A DNA stretch of 64,000 nt from Prauserella_A sp040645195 (GTDB taxonomy: Bacteria; Actinomycetota; Actinomycetes; Mycobacteriales; Pseudonocardiaceae): the NCBI RefSeq assembly GCF_040645195.1, contig NZ_JBEYXW010000029.1:1-64000 (forward strand), read 5' to 3'. Position 1 is the first letter of the stretch. Each line of letters begins with the position of its first letter. This document shows positions 24,253 through 32,446 of this stretch, piece by piece. The translations under genes and the position numbers were made by a program. The notes below the pieces were generated by a model. That model was not told the origin of the DNA, did no database searches, and worked only from the letters and a program-made list of their open reading frames with translations.

Positions 24253-24639
24253 TCAGCCGCCTCCGTGGGCCACGACGTCGATCTCGAACTTGATCCGGCC
24301 GCCGAAGCAGCTCGTGATGGTCGTGCGTGCAGGCAGGGGTGGCCGGAAATACTCGGTGTAGATGCGGTTGAACTCGGGCACGTCCGCCGGGTCGTCCACG
24401 TAGGCGCCGACTCTGATCACGTCGCGTAGCGTCAGCTGCTCGCCGGCGAGGATGCGCTCGACGTTGGCGATGGACCGGCGCATCTCCTCGGCGAAGGTTC
24501 CCGGCACGATCACACCGCCCTCGACCGAGGCCTGGCCGGAGACGAAGACGAAGGCGCCTGCCCGCCGGCACGGCGAGAACAGCGCGGTATTGCCGTCACG
24601 GTCGTCGTCCTTGCCCGTGACGGGTGCCGGTTTGCTCAT
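24253..24639 (-). CDS. RidA/YjgF family enamine/imine deaminase-like protein
   Basis: 128 residues with the RidA pattern: F-V-F-V-S-G-Q-A-S-V, E-E-M-R-R-S-I-A-N-V-E-R-I-L, V-I-R-V-G-A-Y-V-D-D, Y-F-R-P-P-L-P-A-R-T-T, and F-E-I-D-V-V-A. The substrate-contact Arg of canonical RidA is present in P-A-R-T. ATG 24639 overlaps the TGA of the upstream aminotransferase. RidA hydrolyses reactive 2-aminoacrylate-like imines made by PLP enzymes, which fits a helper role to its neighbour. Confidence 0.9.
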   Translation of the reverse strand: MSKPAPVTGKDDDRDGNTALFSPCRRAGAFVFVSGQASVEGGVIVPGTFAEEMRRSIANVERILAGEQLTLRDVIRVGAYVDDPADVPEFNRIYTEYFRPPLPARTTITSCFGGRIKFEIDVVAHGGG

Positions 24640-25913
24640 CAGGACACCCACTCCGTGATGGCCTTGTCGAACCGGGTCAGCGCCGCGTCCAGTTCGTCGG
24701 CCCCGTGCCGGGCCGAGACGTACCAGACTCCGCGCCCCGCCACCCACAGGCCGTGCCCGACGAGCTCGGGCGCCAGCCGCGTGTACCGGCCGAGATCGAG
24801 TTGCTGCAGGGAGCGGTAGTCGTAGACCTCGGCGTCGCCGAAGGAGACATGGAACGCCACCGGCAGCCCCGCGACCCGCAGCGGCAGGTGGTGGCTCGTT
24901 CCGATGCTGCGCAGGCCGTCCATGAGTGCTGTGCCGTGCGCTGTGATCGCGGAGTACGGCGGGTCCTCCGCCAGGTGCCGCACCGTCGCCTGCACGGCTG
25001 CCATGGCCATGACCGACCCGTTGAACGTGCCGGAGTGGTTGACCTTGCCGGTGCCGAAGTGCTCCATCAGGTCAGCGCGCCCGGCCAGCGCCGACACAGG
25101 CCACCCACCGGCCATGGCCTTGCCGTAGGTGGCGAGGTCGGGGCGCACGCCGTAGCGGCCGGCCGCACCGCCGAGGCCGAGGCGGAAACCGGAGATGACC
25201 TCGTCGAAGATCAGCACGACGCCGTGGCGGGTGCAGGCCTCGCGCACGGCTTCCAGGTAGCCGGGACGGGGTTCGATCACGCCGGCATTGATCATGATCG
25301 GTTCCATGATGACCGCGGCGATCTCGTCCCGGTGCCGGTCGAGCGTGTCGCGCAGCACACCGGCGTCGTTCCAGGGCAGCACGAGGAAGTCGTCGAGGTG
25401 CGAGGCGAGTTGGCCCGCGCTGGCGGTCCCCCACCCGCCGGGGCCGTCCGCGGTGAGCACGTTGTCCAGCCAGCCGTGGTAGTGCCCCTCGAACCTGACG
25501 ACCTTGGTGCGGCCCGTGGCGCCGCGGGCGAGCCGCAGGGCAGCCTGGACCGACTCCGTGCCCGAGACGCCGAAGCGCACCATGTCCGCCCAGCCGAGCG
25601 CCTCGCACACGGCTTCCGTCGCCTCCACCTCGAGCTTGTGCTGTCCGCCGTAGATGAGTCCCTTGCGGCAGGCGGCGGCGACGGCGTCAACGATGTGCGC
25701 CGGTGCGTGGCCGAGGAAGTTCGGCCCCTGGCCCAGCAGGTAGTCCACGTAGTTCTCGCCGTCGACGTCGTAGAGCCATGCCCCGTGCGCGTGGTCGATG
25801 AAGACCTGCGGGCCTGCCAGACGGACATTGGAGTGCACGCCACCCGGCGTGCACGCGAGTGCACGCCGGCGCAGCGAATTCGAGCGGGCGAGAAGCTGAG
25901 CCGCATCGCTCAT
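24639..25913 (-). CDS. Class III aminotransferase, glutamate-1-semialdehyde aminomutase-like
   Basis: 424 residues. The fold-type I PLP features are present: G-V-S-G-T-E-S-V-Q-A-A-L-R-L-A-R, F-E-G-H-Y-H-G-W, I-F-D-E-V-I-S-G-F-R, and the PLP lysine in Y-G-K-A-M-A-G-G. It resembles GSA 2,1-aminomutase, but HemL is a heme-pathway housekeeping enzyme and would not be expected in an operon with RidA and an M81 peptidase. A catabolic aminotransferase or racemase-like role is therefore more likely. First gene of the operon, divergent from the first iclR gene across an operator-like region. Confidence 0.85.
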   Translation of the reverse strand: MSDAAQLLARSNSLRRRALACTPGGVHSNVRLAGPQVFIDHAHGAWLYDVDGENYVDYLLGQGPNFLGHAPAHIVDAVAAACRKGLIYGGQHKLEVEATEAVCEALGWADMVRFGVSGTESVQAALRLARGATGRTKVVRFEGHYHGWLDNVLTADGPGGWGTASAGQLASHLDDFLVLPWNDAGVLRDTLDRHRDEIAAVIMEPIMINAGVIEPRPGYLEAVREACTRHGVVLIFDEVISGFRLGLGGAAGRYGVRPDLATYGKAMAGGWPVSALAGRADLMEHFGTGKVNHSGTFNGSVMAMAAVQATVRHLAEDPPYSAITAHGTALMDGLRSIGTSHHLPLRVAGLPVAFHVSFGDAEVYDYRSLQQLDLGRYTRLAPELVGHGLWVAGRGVWYVSARHGADELDAALTRFDKAITEWVS

Positions 25914-25976
25914 GGAGTCTCCGATCTACCTGGCGGCGTGCTGGAGGGACGACAGGCTATGCACGCCACCCCATGG

Positions 25977-26007
25977 GTTTCATAGAACGAAACAGATGAA
26001 CCGTTTC
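25977..26007. promoter_or_regulatory. Putative IclR operator between the aminotransferase operon and iclR1
   Basis: GTTTC (25977-25981), GAAAC (25989-25993) and GTTTC (26003-26007) make overlapping inverted repeats. GTTTC-N7-GAAAC has the same geometry as sites at 27425, 38156 and 40889. It lies 64 bp from the aminotransferase start and about 140 bp from the IclR start, so it could control both divergent transcripts. Confidence 0.55.
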
Positions 26008-26145
26008 TGCGAACTCACGCTACGGGTGGCCGCCTCGGACCGTCAAGGGGGCCGATTCGACCAGTCGGTGCGTGCACCTGGCCCCCTGCCCCGCTGTCAG
26101 TGACCCGCTAACCTTTTGAAATAGCCGGTCCTATTCCGAGAGGAA

Positions 26146-26988
26146 GTGAGTGAGCTGCCACGGCGACGGAACGAGGGTCAGGACCCCAGCCCCGACGAGA
26201 CCGCCCCGGGCGAGGAACGGGATTACACCGTCCGCGCGGTGGAACGGGTGTGCTCGATCCTGAACCTGTTGCAGCAGTCCATTGACGGGGTCTCGCTGAT
26301 CGAGGTCGGGCAGGCCACCGAGCTCCCGAAGTCCTCGGCGTTTCGCTACCTCTGGACGCTGGAGGCGCACCGCTATGTCGAACGCGACGCCCAAACTGGT
26401 CTATACCGGCTGGGTCTCGGTTTCGTAGGGATGCAGTCACGCCATCTCGAGGTGCTGCGCGAGCGGGCGCGTCCTTGGCTCGAGGAACTGCGGGACGAGT
26501 TCGAGGAGACGACGAACCTCGGCATTCTCGACGGCGACCAGGTGATCTACGTGGACATCGTCGAGAGCCGCCACAAGGTGCGGCTCGCCGCCTCCCGGGG
26601 CGAGCGGGATCCGTTGCACTCCACCGCACTCGGCAAGGCGATCGCGTCGCAGCTGCCGGACGCACGCGTTCGCGACCTGCTCGCGCGCACCGGAATGGAA
26701 CAGCATTCCGACAACACGATCACATCGGCCGAGGCGTTTCACGACGAGCTCGCCAAGGTGCGCAGACTCGGCTACGCCGTCGACAACGGCGAGAACGCGC
26801 CCGACGGCCGCTGCGTCGCGGCGCCGCTACTGGGCACCCAGCTTCCCGCGGCGCTGAGCATCAGCGCGCCGGCAGCCAGGTTCACTCTCAAGGACGTGGA
26901 GAAGGCGGCCAAACGCCTGCTGGAGGTCGCCCAGCAGATCACGACGGGCCCGGTGACGGAACGCGAGCCGAGCGATACGACAACCTGA
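26146..26988 (+). CDS. IclR-family transcriptional regulator (copy 1)
   Basis: 280 residues. The winged HTH (about 28-90) has V-R-A-V-E-R-V-C-S-I-L-N-L-L and L-P-K-S-S-A-F-R-Y-L-W-T-L-E. The IclR effector domain (about 105-265) has T-T-N-L-G-I-L-D-G, H-S-T-A-L-G-K-A-I-A, D-N-G-E-N-A-P-D-G-R-C-V-A-A-P-L and S-I-S-A-P-A. GTG 26146 follows GAGAGGAA. It is strikingly similar to the second IclR at 27535, with long identical runs in both domains, so the two arose by duplication and may recognise the same site and related ligands. Confidence 0.93.
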   Translation: MSELPRRRNEGQDPSPDETAPGEERDYTVRAVERVCSILNLLQQSIDGVSLIEVGQATELPKSSAFRYLWTLEAHRYVERDAQTGLYRLGLGFVGMQSRHLEVLRERARPWLEELRDEFEETTNLGILDGDQVIYVDIVESRHKVRLAASRGERDPLHSTALGKAIASQLPDARVRDLLARTGMEQHSDNTITSAEAFHDELAKVRRLGYAVDNGENAPDGRCVAAPLLGTQLPAALSISAPAARFTLKDVEKAAKRLLEVAQQITTGPVTEREPSDTTT

Positions 26989-27001
26989 TGTGGCGCGGTA
27001 C

Positions 27002-27021
27002 GTAGCGGTCTGGCGCGCTAC
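27002..27021. promoter_or_regulatory. Spaced GTAGCG/CGCTAC inverted repeat before the GntR gene
   Basis: GTAGCG (27002-27007) and CGCTAC (27016-27021) are separated by 8 bp, 51 bp before the GntR start. The arms match those of the palindromes near 19007 and 20177. Two similar TGGCGCG blocks (26991 and 27011) overlap it. A role as a GntR operator is inferred. Confidence 0.45.
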
Positions 27022-27047
27022 CCCGCGTCCTGGTACTTTGTGCAGCT

Positions 27048-27084
27048 CAGGACCGTTCTAAGGTTCGCTTTATGAGCGGTCCTG
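27048..27084 (+). promoter_or_regulatory. Inverted repeat spanning the GntR start codon
   Basis: CAGGACCG (27048-27055) and CGGTCCTG (27077-27084) flank the ATG at 27072. As DNA it could be an autoregulatory operator; as mRNA it would form a hairpin with the start codon in the 21-nt loop. Confidence 0.45.
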
Positions 27085-27326
27085 CAAAGAAGTACAACCC
27101 GGACAACAAGACGGGCTACGAGTACGAGTTGTTGGCGGAACATCTCGCCGGCCACATCGAGCGCGGAGAATGGGCTCCGGGCAGCCGTCTGCCCGGCGAA
27201 CGAGCCCTTTCCGAGGAATACGGCGTCGCGCTGGACACCGTCCGCAAGGCCACGCAGATCCTGCGCGACCGCGGACTGGTGCAGACGCTGAAATCGAAGG
27301 GCACCTTCGTCACCCGCCAAGGCTGA
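27072..27326 (+). CDS. Short GntR-family regulator (wHTH only)
   Basis: 84 residues holding just the GntR winged helix: Y-E-Y-E-L-L-A-E-H-L-A-G-H-I-E-R-G-E-W-A-P-G-S-R-L-P-G-E-R-A-L, V-A-L-D-T-V-R-K-A-T-Q-I-L-R-D-R-G-L-V, and K-G-T-F-V-T. No effector-binding domain follows, as in the small KorSA-like or YtrA-like actinobacterial GntR proteins, so it may respond by dimerisation or protein contact. It sits between the two iclR genes and interrupts what looks like a duplicated segment. Confidence 0.88.
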   Translation: MSGPAKKYNPDNKTGYEYELLAEHLAGHIERGEWAPGSRLPGERALSEEYGVALDTVRKATQILRDRGLVQTLKSKGTFVTRQG

Positions 27327-27424
27327 CACCGCGCGCTGCCGTGGCGGCGCGAGGACAGCGGCAGTTCGCAGTAGAACTCGCCTCCCCATGCCCCACGGCA
27401 GCGCACATTGCAACTTCCGCCTGC

Positions 27425-27441
27425 GTTTCATATGATGAAAT
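27425..27441. promoter_or_regulatory. Putative IclR operator upstream of iclR2
   Basis: GTTTC-ATATGAT-GAAAT, with the same N7 spacing and nearly the same GTTTCATA left arm as the site at 25977. It lies about 95 bp upstream of the second IclR gene. The spacer 27327-27534 contains no other recognisable feature. Confidence 0.5.
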
Positions 27442-27534
27442 CACCGAGTCAAAAAGGGAGCCTTCCCGCGGGCTGGTCCAGGCCTGGTCAGCTGTCACCT
27501 CACCGATGCGGGCGGCGCCTGTGAACGAGGTCAG

Positions 27535-28362
27535 GTGAGTCCCCTGTCAGCTCGCAATAAGCCCCCCTTCCCCGACGACGATCCGTCGAAGGAATCCCGT
27601 GATTACTCTGTGCGGGCTGTGGAACGAGTGTGCGCCATTCTCAATATGGTGCAGGAGTCCGTTGACGGCGTGAGCCTCAACGCGGTGGCCAAGACGACTC
27701 GACTGCCGAAGTCGTCGGCTTTCCGCTACCTCTGGACCTTGGAACACCACCGCTATGTCGAGCGGGACACACGCAGCGGAATGTTCCGTCTCGGGCTCGG
27801 GTTCGTCGGCATGCAATCTCGCCATCTGGAAGTGCTGCGCGAACGCGCCCGGCCATGGCTGGAGAAACTGCGCGACACCTACGATGAGACCACGAACCTC
27901 GGCATTCTCGACGGCAGCACCGTCATCTATCTGGACATCGTCGAAAGCAAGCGCACCGTCCGCCTCGCTGTTTCCAGCGGCCATCGTGATCCCGTCCACT
28001 CGACCGCACTCGGCAAAGCCATCACGGCCCACCTGCCCGAAACCCGCGTCCGCGAGCTGCTGGACAACGCCGGTATGGCAGAGCGAACCCCGAACACGAT
28101 CACGACCATCGACGACTATCTCGAGGAGCTCGCCCGCGTCCGGAAGCTCGGCTATGCCGTTGATGACACCGAGAACGAACCCGATGGTCGCTGTGTTGCG
28201 GTTCCCATTCTCGGCACTCGCCTTCCTGCCGCCATCAGCGTGAGCGCGCCGGCATCACGATTCTCCCAGGAAGATGCCGACGCTGTCGCCACAGCACTGC
28301 AGGCGTGCGCCAGCCAGATCGCAACGCCGGAGAACGGCAACGGTGACCAGGCGGCGACGTAA
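27535..28362 (+). CDS. IclR-family transcriptional regulator (copy 2)
   Basis: 275 residues, same layout as copy 1: HTH with L-P-K-S-S-A-F-R-Y-L-W-T-L-E, then R-L-G-L-G-F-V-G-M-Q-S-R-H-L-E and T-T-N-L-G-I-L-D-G, H-S-T-A-L-G-K-A-I-T and D-G-R-C-V-A-V-P-I-L. GTG 27535 follows GAACGAGGTCAG. Differences from copy 1 cluster in the effector domain and tails, so the pair could bind one operator with different ligands. It converges on the extended-SDR gene, with 9 bp between stops. Confidence 0.93.
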   Translation: MSPLSARNKPPFPDDDPSKESRDYSVRAVERVCAILNMVQESVDGVSLNAVAKTTRLPKSSAFRYLWTLEHHRYVERDTRSGMFRLGLGFVGMQSRHLEVLRERARPWLEKLRDTYDETTNLGILDGSTVIYLDIVESKRTVRLAVSSGHRDPVHSTALGKAITAHLPETRVRELLDNAGMAERTPNTITTIDDYLEELARVRKLGYAVDDTENEPDGRCVAVPILGTRLPAAISVSAPASRFSQEDADAVATALQACASQIATPENGNGDQAAT

Positions 28363-28371
28363 CGAGTCACC

Positions 28372-29433
28372 CTATTCTTGCCAGGTTGACGCCACACCGC
28401 TGGCCGTGCTGGCTGGAATCACGTCCCGGCTCGACAATGATCTGGCCGATTCCACCATTTCCCGGTAGTCGTATCCCGGTTGGTAGTTGATCCTCTTACG
28501 CGCAAGCTCGACGTTCAACTCGAGCCGGAAATCCATCGGCATGGGAACCATCAGCTTCGGGACCCCGAAGATCTCCGACACTATCGCGGCGCCATCGGCG
28601 TGCGTGGTCGGCCGCGCCGCCGCGATGTTGAAGGCTGTGGACAGCGCGGCCGGCTCAACCAGCGCACGATAGACACCTTCGACCGCGTCACGTACATCCA
28701 CCAAACTCAAGGTCCATGGTTGCCCTGTCGGCCCGGTCAAACCGACGGCCGTGTCCGGTGGCACCGCCTCAGTGGCCTGCGCGTAAACGCGCTGGAGGTC
28801 CGGCTGGCCGTGGAACAACGGCCACAGATGCGATTCCTTGCCCAGCGACTGCCAGTGCAGTACGGCTTTCCAGAAATCACGCCTGAACAGCCGCCCAGCT
28901 TCTTCGGGGCTGACCACAGTCGCGAATCGGACGATCGCGAACGGTAGATCGTACTGATAGGCGTGGTTACGCAGTATCACCTCGCCGAGCAGTTTGGAGG
29001 TCCCGTAGTAGTCGCCGGGAAGCTGGGGGACGTCCTCCCGCAACGGAATGGCGGGTGGAGCGCCGGGCCGGTAGGTGCCATCCGAACTCGCCAGGACGAA
29101 CCGCTCCAATGGCACACCGGAACGCACGATCCCTTCCAGCAGGCGCAGGGTACCCAGCGCATTGGTGTCGTAGAACCTGTCGACGGGTGTGTCGCCGCGA
29201 ACCAGCTGAGCGGCGAGATGGACGACATGAGTCACGCCCTTGCAGGCGGCGTCGACGCTCTCCTGGTCGCCTAGGTCAGCCTCGACGATCGGCACGTCGC
29301 GAAAGCGAGCGAGCTTGGCCACTTGCGGATCACCCGGTATCACCATCGCCTTCACGTCGATACCCTCAGCGACCAGTCGGCGAACCATGTTCGCGCCGAC
29401 ACGTCCCGATGCGCCGGTGACCAGCACGTTCAT
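28372..29433 (-). CDS. NAD-dependent epimerase/dehydratase (extended SDR)
   Basis: 353 residues. The N-terminal V-L-V-T-G-A-S-G-R-V-G is the extended-SDR Rossmann motif, V-V-H-L-A-A-Q marks strand 4, and Y-Y-G-T-S-K is the catalytic Y-x-x-x-K. The middle contains an extra W-x-S-L-G-K-E-S-H-L-W-P-L-F-H block. Likely substrates are sugars or sugar acids such as uronates, but this cannot be fixed. ATG 29433 follows GAGGAGGG; the longer frame upstream has no support. A GAAAC-N4-GTTTC site lies 77 bp upstream, placing it in the putative IclR regulon. Confidence 0.85.
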   Translation of the reverse strand: MNVLVTGASGRVGANMVRRLVAEGIDVKAMVIPGDPQVAKLARFRDVPIVEADLGDQESVDAACKGVTHVVHLAAQLVRGDTPVDRFYDTNALGTLRLLEGIVRSGVPLERFVLASSDGTYRPGAPPAIPLREDVPQLPGDYYGTSKLLGEVILRNHAYQYDLPFAIVRFATVVSPEEAGRLFRRDFWKAVLHWQSLGKESHLWPLFHGQPDLQRVYAQATEAVPPDTAVGLTGPTGQPWTLSLVDVRDAVEGVYRALVEPAALSTAFNIAAARPTTHADGAAIVSEIFGVPKLMVPMPMDFRLELNVELARKRINYQPGYDYREMVESARSLSSRDVIPASTASGVASTWQE

Positions 29434-29509
29434 CGCACCCTCCTCAAAGCCGTCAGCTCCTGCCAGAAACGAAGCGCTCCTTGGAGCGGAGCACCTGCCT
29501 CGCAATAAT

Positions 29510-29523
29510 GAAACATGCGTTTC
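29510..29523. promoter_or_regulatory. Putative IclR operator upstream of the SDR gene
   Basis: A perfect inverted repeat GAAAC-ATGC-GTTTC. The ATGAAACAT core is shared with 38145-38153 and 53198-53206. It is a candidate IclR-family site, positioned over the probable promoter of the minus-strand gene starting at 29433. Confidence 0.5.
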
Positions 29524-30048
29524 GTTTACGCAAGGTTTCGGCCGATCATCGGCAGGGAAGGCAAGGAAGTGGGCAAGCCTATGGACACGCAGGGACCTCC
29601 CGAGCGCGAGGAGACAGCACTGGCAGGCAACGCAACGCTGATCACCTTGCGCGGACGTGAGCCCTGGCCCACGCTCACTCTCACCGGCGGCGCACGCCGT
29701 GACGAAGACGAGGGCGTACTCGCCGTGCATCGTGCACTGCACAGCCGTCGAGGACGTCGTTCGCCGGCACGGTTCGTGCGCATCGCGGCGCACACGGAGC
29801 TATGCCATCGACTACTTGGTAGCGCCCGTCCGGGCACGCACTTCAAGTGCACACACGGGGGTCAAGCAGGTCGGACGACCACAACAGCGGAGACCAACGA
29901 CCTTCGCTAGCATCCCAACTCAGGCAGCTCGGCGAACAACCTTGGATACACACCGCGCCGGCCCAATCACGTCACGAGGTCGACGGCTCACGCCTGCAAC
30001 GATACTGCGACGTTCACCCCGCACAGCAACCCCGCGGACTACGAACCC

Positions 30049-30088
30049 TTGACAAGCATCTTCCAGAAGCCCAATCTAGTTCCACTAG
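30049..30088 (+). promoter_or_regulatory. Putative promoter and operator of the ABC importer operon
   Basis: TTGACA at 30049-30054 is a consensus -35. AATCTA (30073-30078) at 18 bp spacing is a weak -10. CTAG-N5-CTAG (30076-30088) overlaps the start region and could be an operator. The first gene begins at 30144 behind a GGAGGAGG. Confidence 0.5.
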
Positions 30089-30143
30089 ACGGCACGACAT
30101 TTTCAAATTTGCCTCAGATTGGTTCAAGCAGGAGGAGGCATCC

Positions 30144-31052
30144 ATGCCAGCTTCACAATCACGCAGGGAAATCTTTCGACTACTCTTCGGAGCAACTCTT
30201 GCCTCGGCTGGCCTCCCCCTAATATCGAGTTGCAGCGCCGGACCCCAAACTGGCGGCTCCGACGTCCTCGGCCGCGCGCGTCAGACCGGAAGCATTCGCG
30301 CTGGATTCGACAACCAGGCGCCCTGGGGCTTTGTTGACGACAACAACGCGGTGACTGGCGGCGTCGTCGAGTTGACACGTAAAGGGCTCACCGATCTCGG
30401 GATTCCCGCGATGGAAGGCATAGTCACACCATTCGAATCGTTGATACCCGGACTACAGGCCCGCCGGTTCGATCTCATCACTGGTGGTATGGGCATCGTT
30501 ACCAAGCGATGCGATCAGATCCTCTTTACCGATCCGTTCATCCTGGCAAGAGAATCCTTCGTCATGAAGAAAGACGCCAGGTACAAGGTCAGCACTTACG
30601 AAGACGTCGCAGAGAATCCCGATATGAAACTTGCCGTTGATCCAACGGGGATCGAGCGAACATACGCGACGGCTCTCGGCGTCAAGGAGGATCAGCTCGT
30701 TCTTGCCGGCGGGCTGGCGGAAATGATAGCCGCAGTCAAAGGTGGCCGGGCTGACGCACTCAGCGTCTCATCCACGTCGATCAACACTATCCTGTCCAAC
30801 CCCCAAAATGGTGACCTCATAGCTAGCGAGGGTATCACTCCAGTGATCGACGGAAAGCCGCAGCTGGGTGGCGTAGGAATAGGATTCCGAAAGGAGGACA
30901 GGCCATTACGAGATGCTTTCAACGAGCAGATCAAAAAGTACATGCAGAACGGCGAAACTGCACGTATTATGGGCCCCTTCGGCTTCTCGCCGTCCGATAT
31001 AGAAGCAGCTGCAGGACACACCTCCTCGGAACTCTGCGCAACCCAATCCTAG
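30144..31052 (+). CDS. Amino-acid type ABC transporter substrate-binding lipoprotein (EhuB-like)
   Basis: 302 residues. A lipoprotein signal ends L-I-S-S-C near residue 29. The mature part is a family 3 solute-binding protein: I-R-A-G-F-D-N-Q-A-P-W-G-F, a V-T-P-F-E-S-L-I-P-G-L-Q-A-R-R-F-D-L-I block, and I-L-F-T-D-P-F. The F-D-N-Q-A-P-W-G-F and E-G-I-V-T-P-F-E-S-L-I-P-G stretches resemble EhuB, the ectoine/hydroxyectoine binder, but the rest diverges, so the ligand may be another small zwitterion or amino acid. The ATG follows a strong GGAGGAGG. Confidence 0.83.
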   Translation: MPASQSRREIFRLLFGATLASAGLPLISSCSAGPQTGGSDVLGRARQTGSIRAGFDNQAPWGFVDDNNAVTGGVVELTRKGLTDLGIPAMEGIVTPFESLIPGLQARRFDLITGGMGIVTKRCDQILFTDPFILARESFVMKKDARYKVSTYEDVAENPDMKLAVDPTGIERTYATALGVKEDQLVLAGGLAEMIAAVKGGRADALSVSSTSINTILSNPQNGDLIASEGITPVIDGKPQLGGVGIGFRKEDRPLRDAFNEQIKKYMQNGETARIMGPFGFSPSDIEAAAGHTSSELCATQS

Positions 31053-31073
31053 CCCCAGAATCCACTAAAGCAG

Positions 31074-31793
31074 GTGGTGACGTCTTTGGCCCCGCAGCAG
31101 ATCGGTGAATACCTACGCCTGCTGAGCAGCGGCATTCAGGTAACGATCACACTGACCGTAGTCAGCGGTCTCCTGTGCATCGTCGTGGCTGTCGTAGCCG
31201 GAGTAGCCAGACTTTCCAATTGGCGCGTCATACGAACATCAGCCGGCATATTCATAGAGTTCTTCCGCGGCACGAACGCGATTGTTCAACTATTCTGGGC
31301 TTTCTACTCGCTGCCACTACTGGGAATTTATCTCTCACCGATGTCTGCCGCAATAATAGTCTTGTCGTTGAACGCGGGCGCTTATGGTGCAGAAATCGTC
31401 CGCGGGGCAATACAAGCAGTACCACTAGGCCAGCGCGAGGCGTCAATGGCGCTGAACATGAAATCAACGACCATGATCACGCGCGTAATTCTTCCGCAAG
31501 CGTATCCAGCAATGGTGCCACCCTTCACAAACTTACTGATCGAGCTGCTCAAGACAACACCACTCGTTAGCCTCATCACCATCAGTGATATGACCTTTGT
31601 CGGAGATACAATAAGAACGAGAACTGGGGACAACGACACGGTGTTCATCCTCCTTTTCGTTCTGTACTTTGCCTTGGCGATCTGCATAGCCGCACTAGGC
31701 CGCATGCTCGAGCGAATTCCAAAGTATCGTCGAACTCCTTCTACAAGCCGACGACAGGCTCGAGTCAAGCACGATCTGGAGGTGGCGCCGTGA
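31074..31793 (+). CDS. Amino-acid type ABC transporter permease (EhuC-like)
   Basis: 239 residues with about five membrane segments. It has the HisM/GlnP-type features F-F-R-G-T-N-A-I-V-Q-L-F-W and the EAA-loop region G-Q-R-E-A-S-M-A-L-N-M, ending in R-V-I-L-P-Q-A. GTG 31074 follows AGCAGG. It overlaps the next permease by 4 bp (GTGA). Together they form the heteromeric membrane channel of the importer. The codon use is less G/C-rich than in the flanking chromosome. Confidence 0.88.
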   Translation: MVTSLAPQQIGEYLRLLSSGIQVTITLTVVSGLLCIVVAVVAGVARLSNWRVIRTSAGIFIEFFRGTNAIVQLFWAFYSLPLLGIYLSPMSAAIIVLSLNAGAYGAEIVRGAIQAVPLGQREASMALNMKSTTMITRVILPQAYPAMVPPFTNLLIELLKTTPLVSLITISDMTFVGDTIRTRTGDNDTVFILLFVLYFALAICIAALGRMLERIPKYRRTPSTSRRQARVKHDLEVAP

Positions 31794-32446
31794 TATGGGA
31801 CTGGTCTTTCGCTGCTGCTATTCTTCCCGAACTACTCAGGGCTACTCTCGTCACATTGCAGGCTACGCTCTATGCGAGTCTGACTGCTCTGATATTCGGT
31901 TTCGTGCTGGCTCTGCTCCGACGATCAGGCATCCGTCTGATCCGCTGGCCAACCGCCGCCTTCATTGAAGTCGTTCGTTCGACGCCGCTGTTACTCCAGC
32001 TATACTTCATTTTCTTCGTCCTACCGCAATATGGCCTGAGTCTCTCTCCAATACTCGCCGGAACTCTGGGACTGGGGATCCACTATGCCACCTACATCAG
32101 CGAGGTCTACAGGGCAGGCATAGAAGACGTGCCCACGGGCCAATGGGAGGCCGCGAAGGTACTCAACCTTACAATGCCGCGAACATGGAGCAGCATCATC
32201 GTACCGCAAGTCATTACCCGCATAGTCCCATCGTTGGGCAACTACGTAGTCCAGATGTTCAAGGCTACCGCCATCCTCGAAGCGATCACTTTGGTCGAAC
32301 TACTAGGAGAGGCAAACGTAATCGGAGCACAATCGTTTAGGTATCTTGAACCATTCACTCTCGTTGGACTAATCTTCCTAGCATTGAGCTACCCTGCGGC
32401 TCTGGGACTGCGTTATCTCGAGAGGAAGCTTCATGTTCGGCATTGA
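31790..32446 (+). CDS. Amino-acid type ABC transporter permease (EhuD-like)
   Basis: 218 residues, about five membrane segments, with V-V-R-S-T-P-L-L-L-Q-L-Y-F and the EAA loop G-Q-W-E-A-A-K-V-L-N-L and I-V-P-Q. The start is GTG 31790, inside the upstream stop region, and the stop overlaps the ATPase start by 14 bp. This tight coupling supports equal expression of both permeases and the ATPase. Confidence 0.88.
   Translation: MIWDWSFAAAILPELLRATLVTLQATLYASLTALIFGFVLALLRRSGIRLIRWPTAAFIEVVRSTPLLLQLYFIFFVLPQYGLSLSPILAGTLGLGIHYATYISEVYRAGIEDVPTGQWEAAKVLNLTMPRTWSSIIVPQVITRIVPSLGNYVVQMFKATAILEAITLVELLGEANVIGAQSFRYLEPFTLVGLIFLALSYPAALGLRYLERKLHVRH

Larger units (their letters stand above)
29434..30143. 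other. Long intergenic region between divergent transcripts
   Basis: 710 bp separating the minus-strand SDR gene and the plus-strand ABC operon. Positions 29515-30052 contain short open frames on the plus strand, but their composition and lack of any recognisable motif argue against real genes. The region holds the GAAAC-N4-GTTTC site (29510-29523) on the left and a TTGACA promoter-like sequence (30049) on the right. The middle may be decayed sequence at the edge of the transferred block. Confidence 0.4.

Noticed and set aside
23290..24429. 379-codon plus-strand gene opposite the M81 gene
   Set aside because: Typical antisense shadow in high-GC DNA; the minus strand has clear M81 and RidA motifs.
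29515..30052. Short genes in the long spacer before the ABC operon
   Set aside because: Reading frames show no recognisable motif, poor start contexts and no consistent codon bias; called intergenic.
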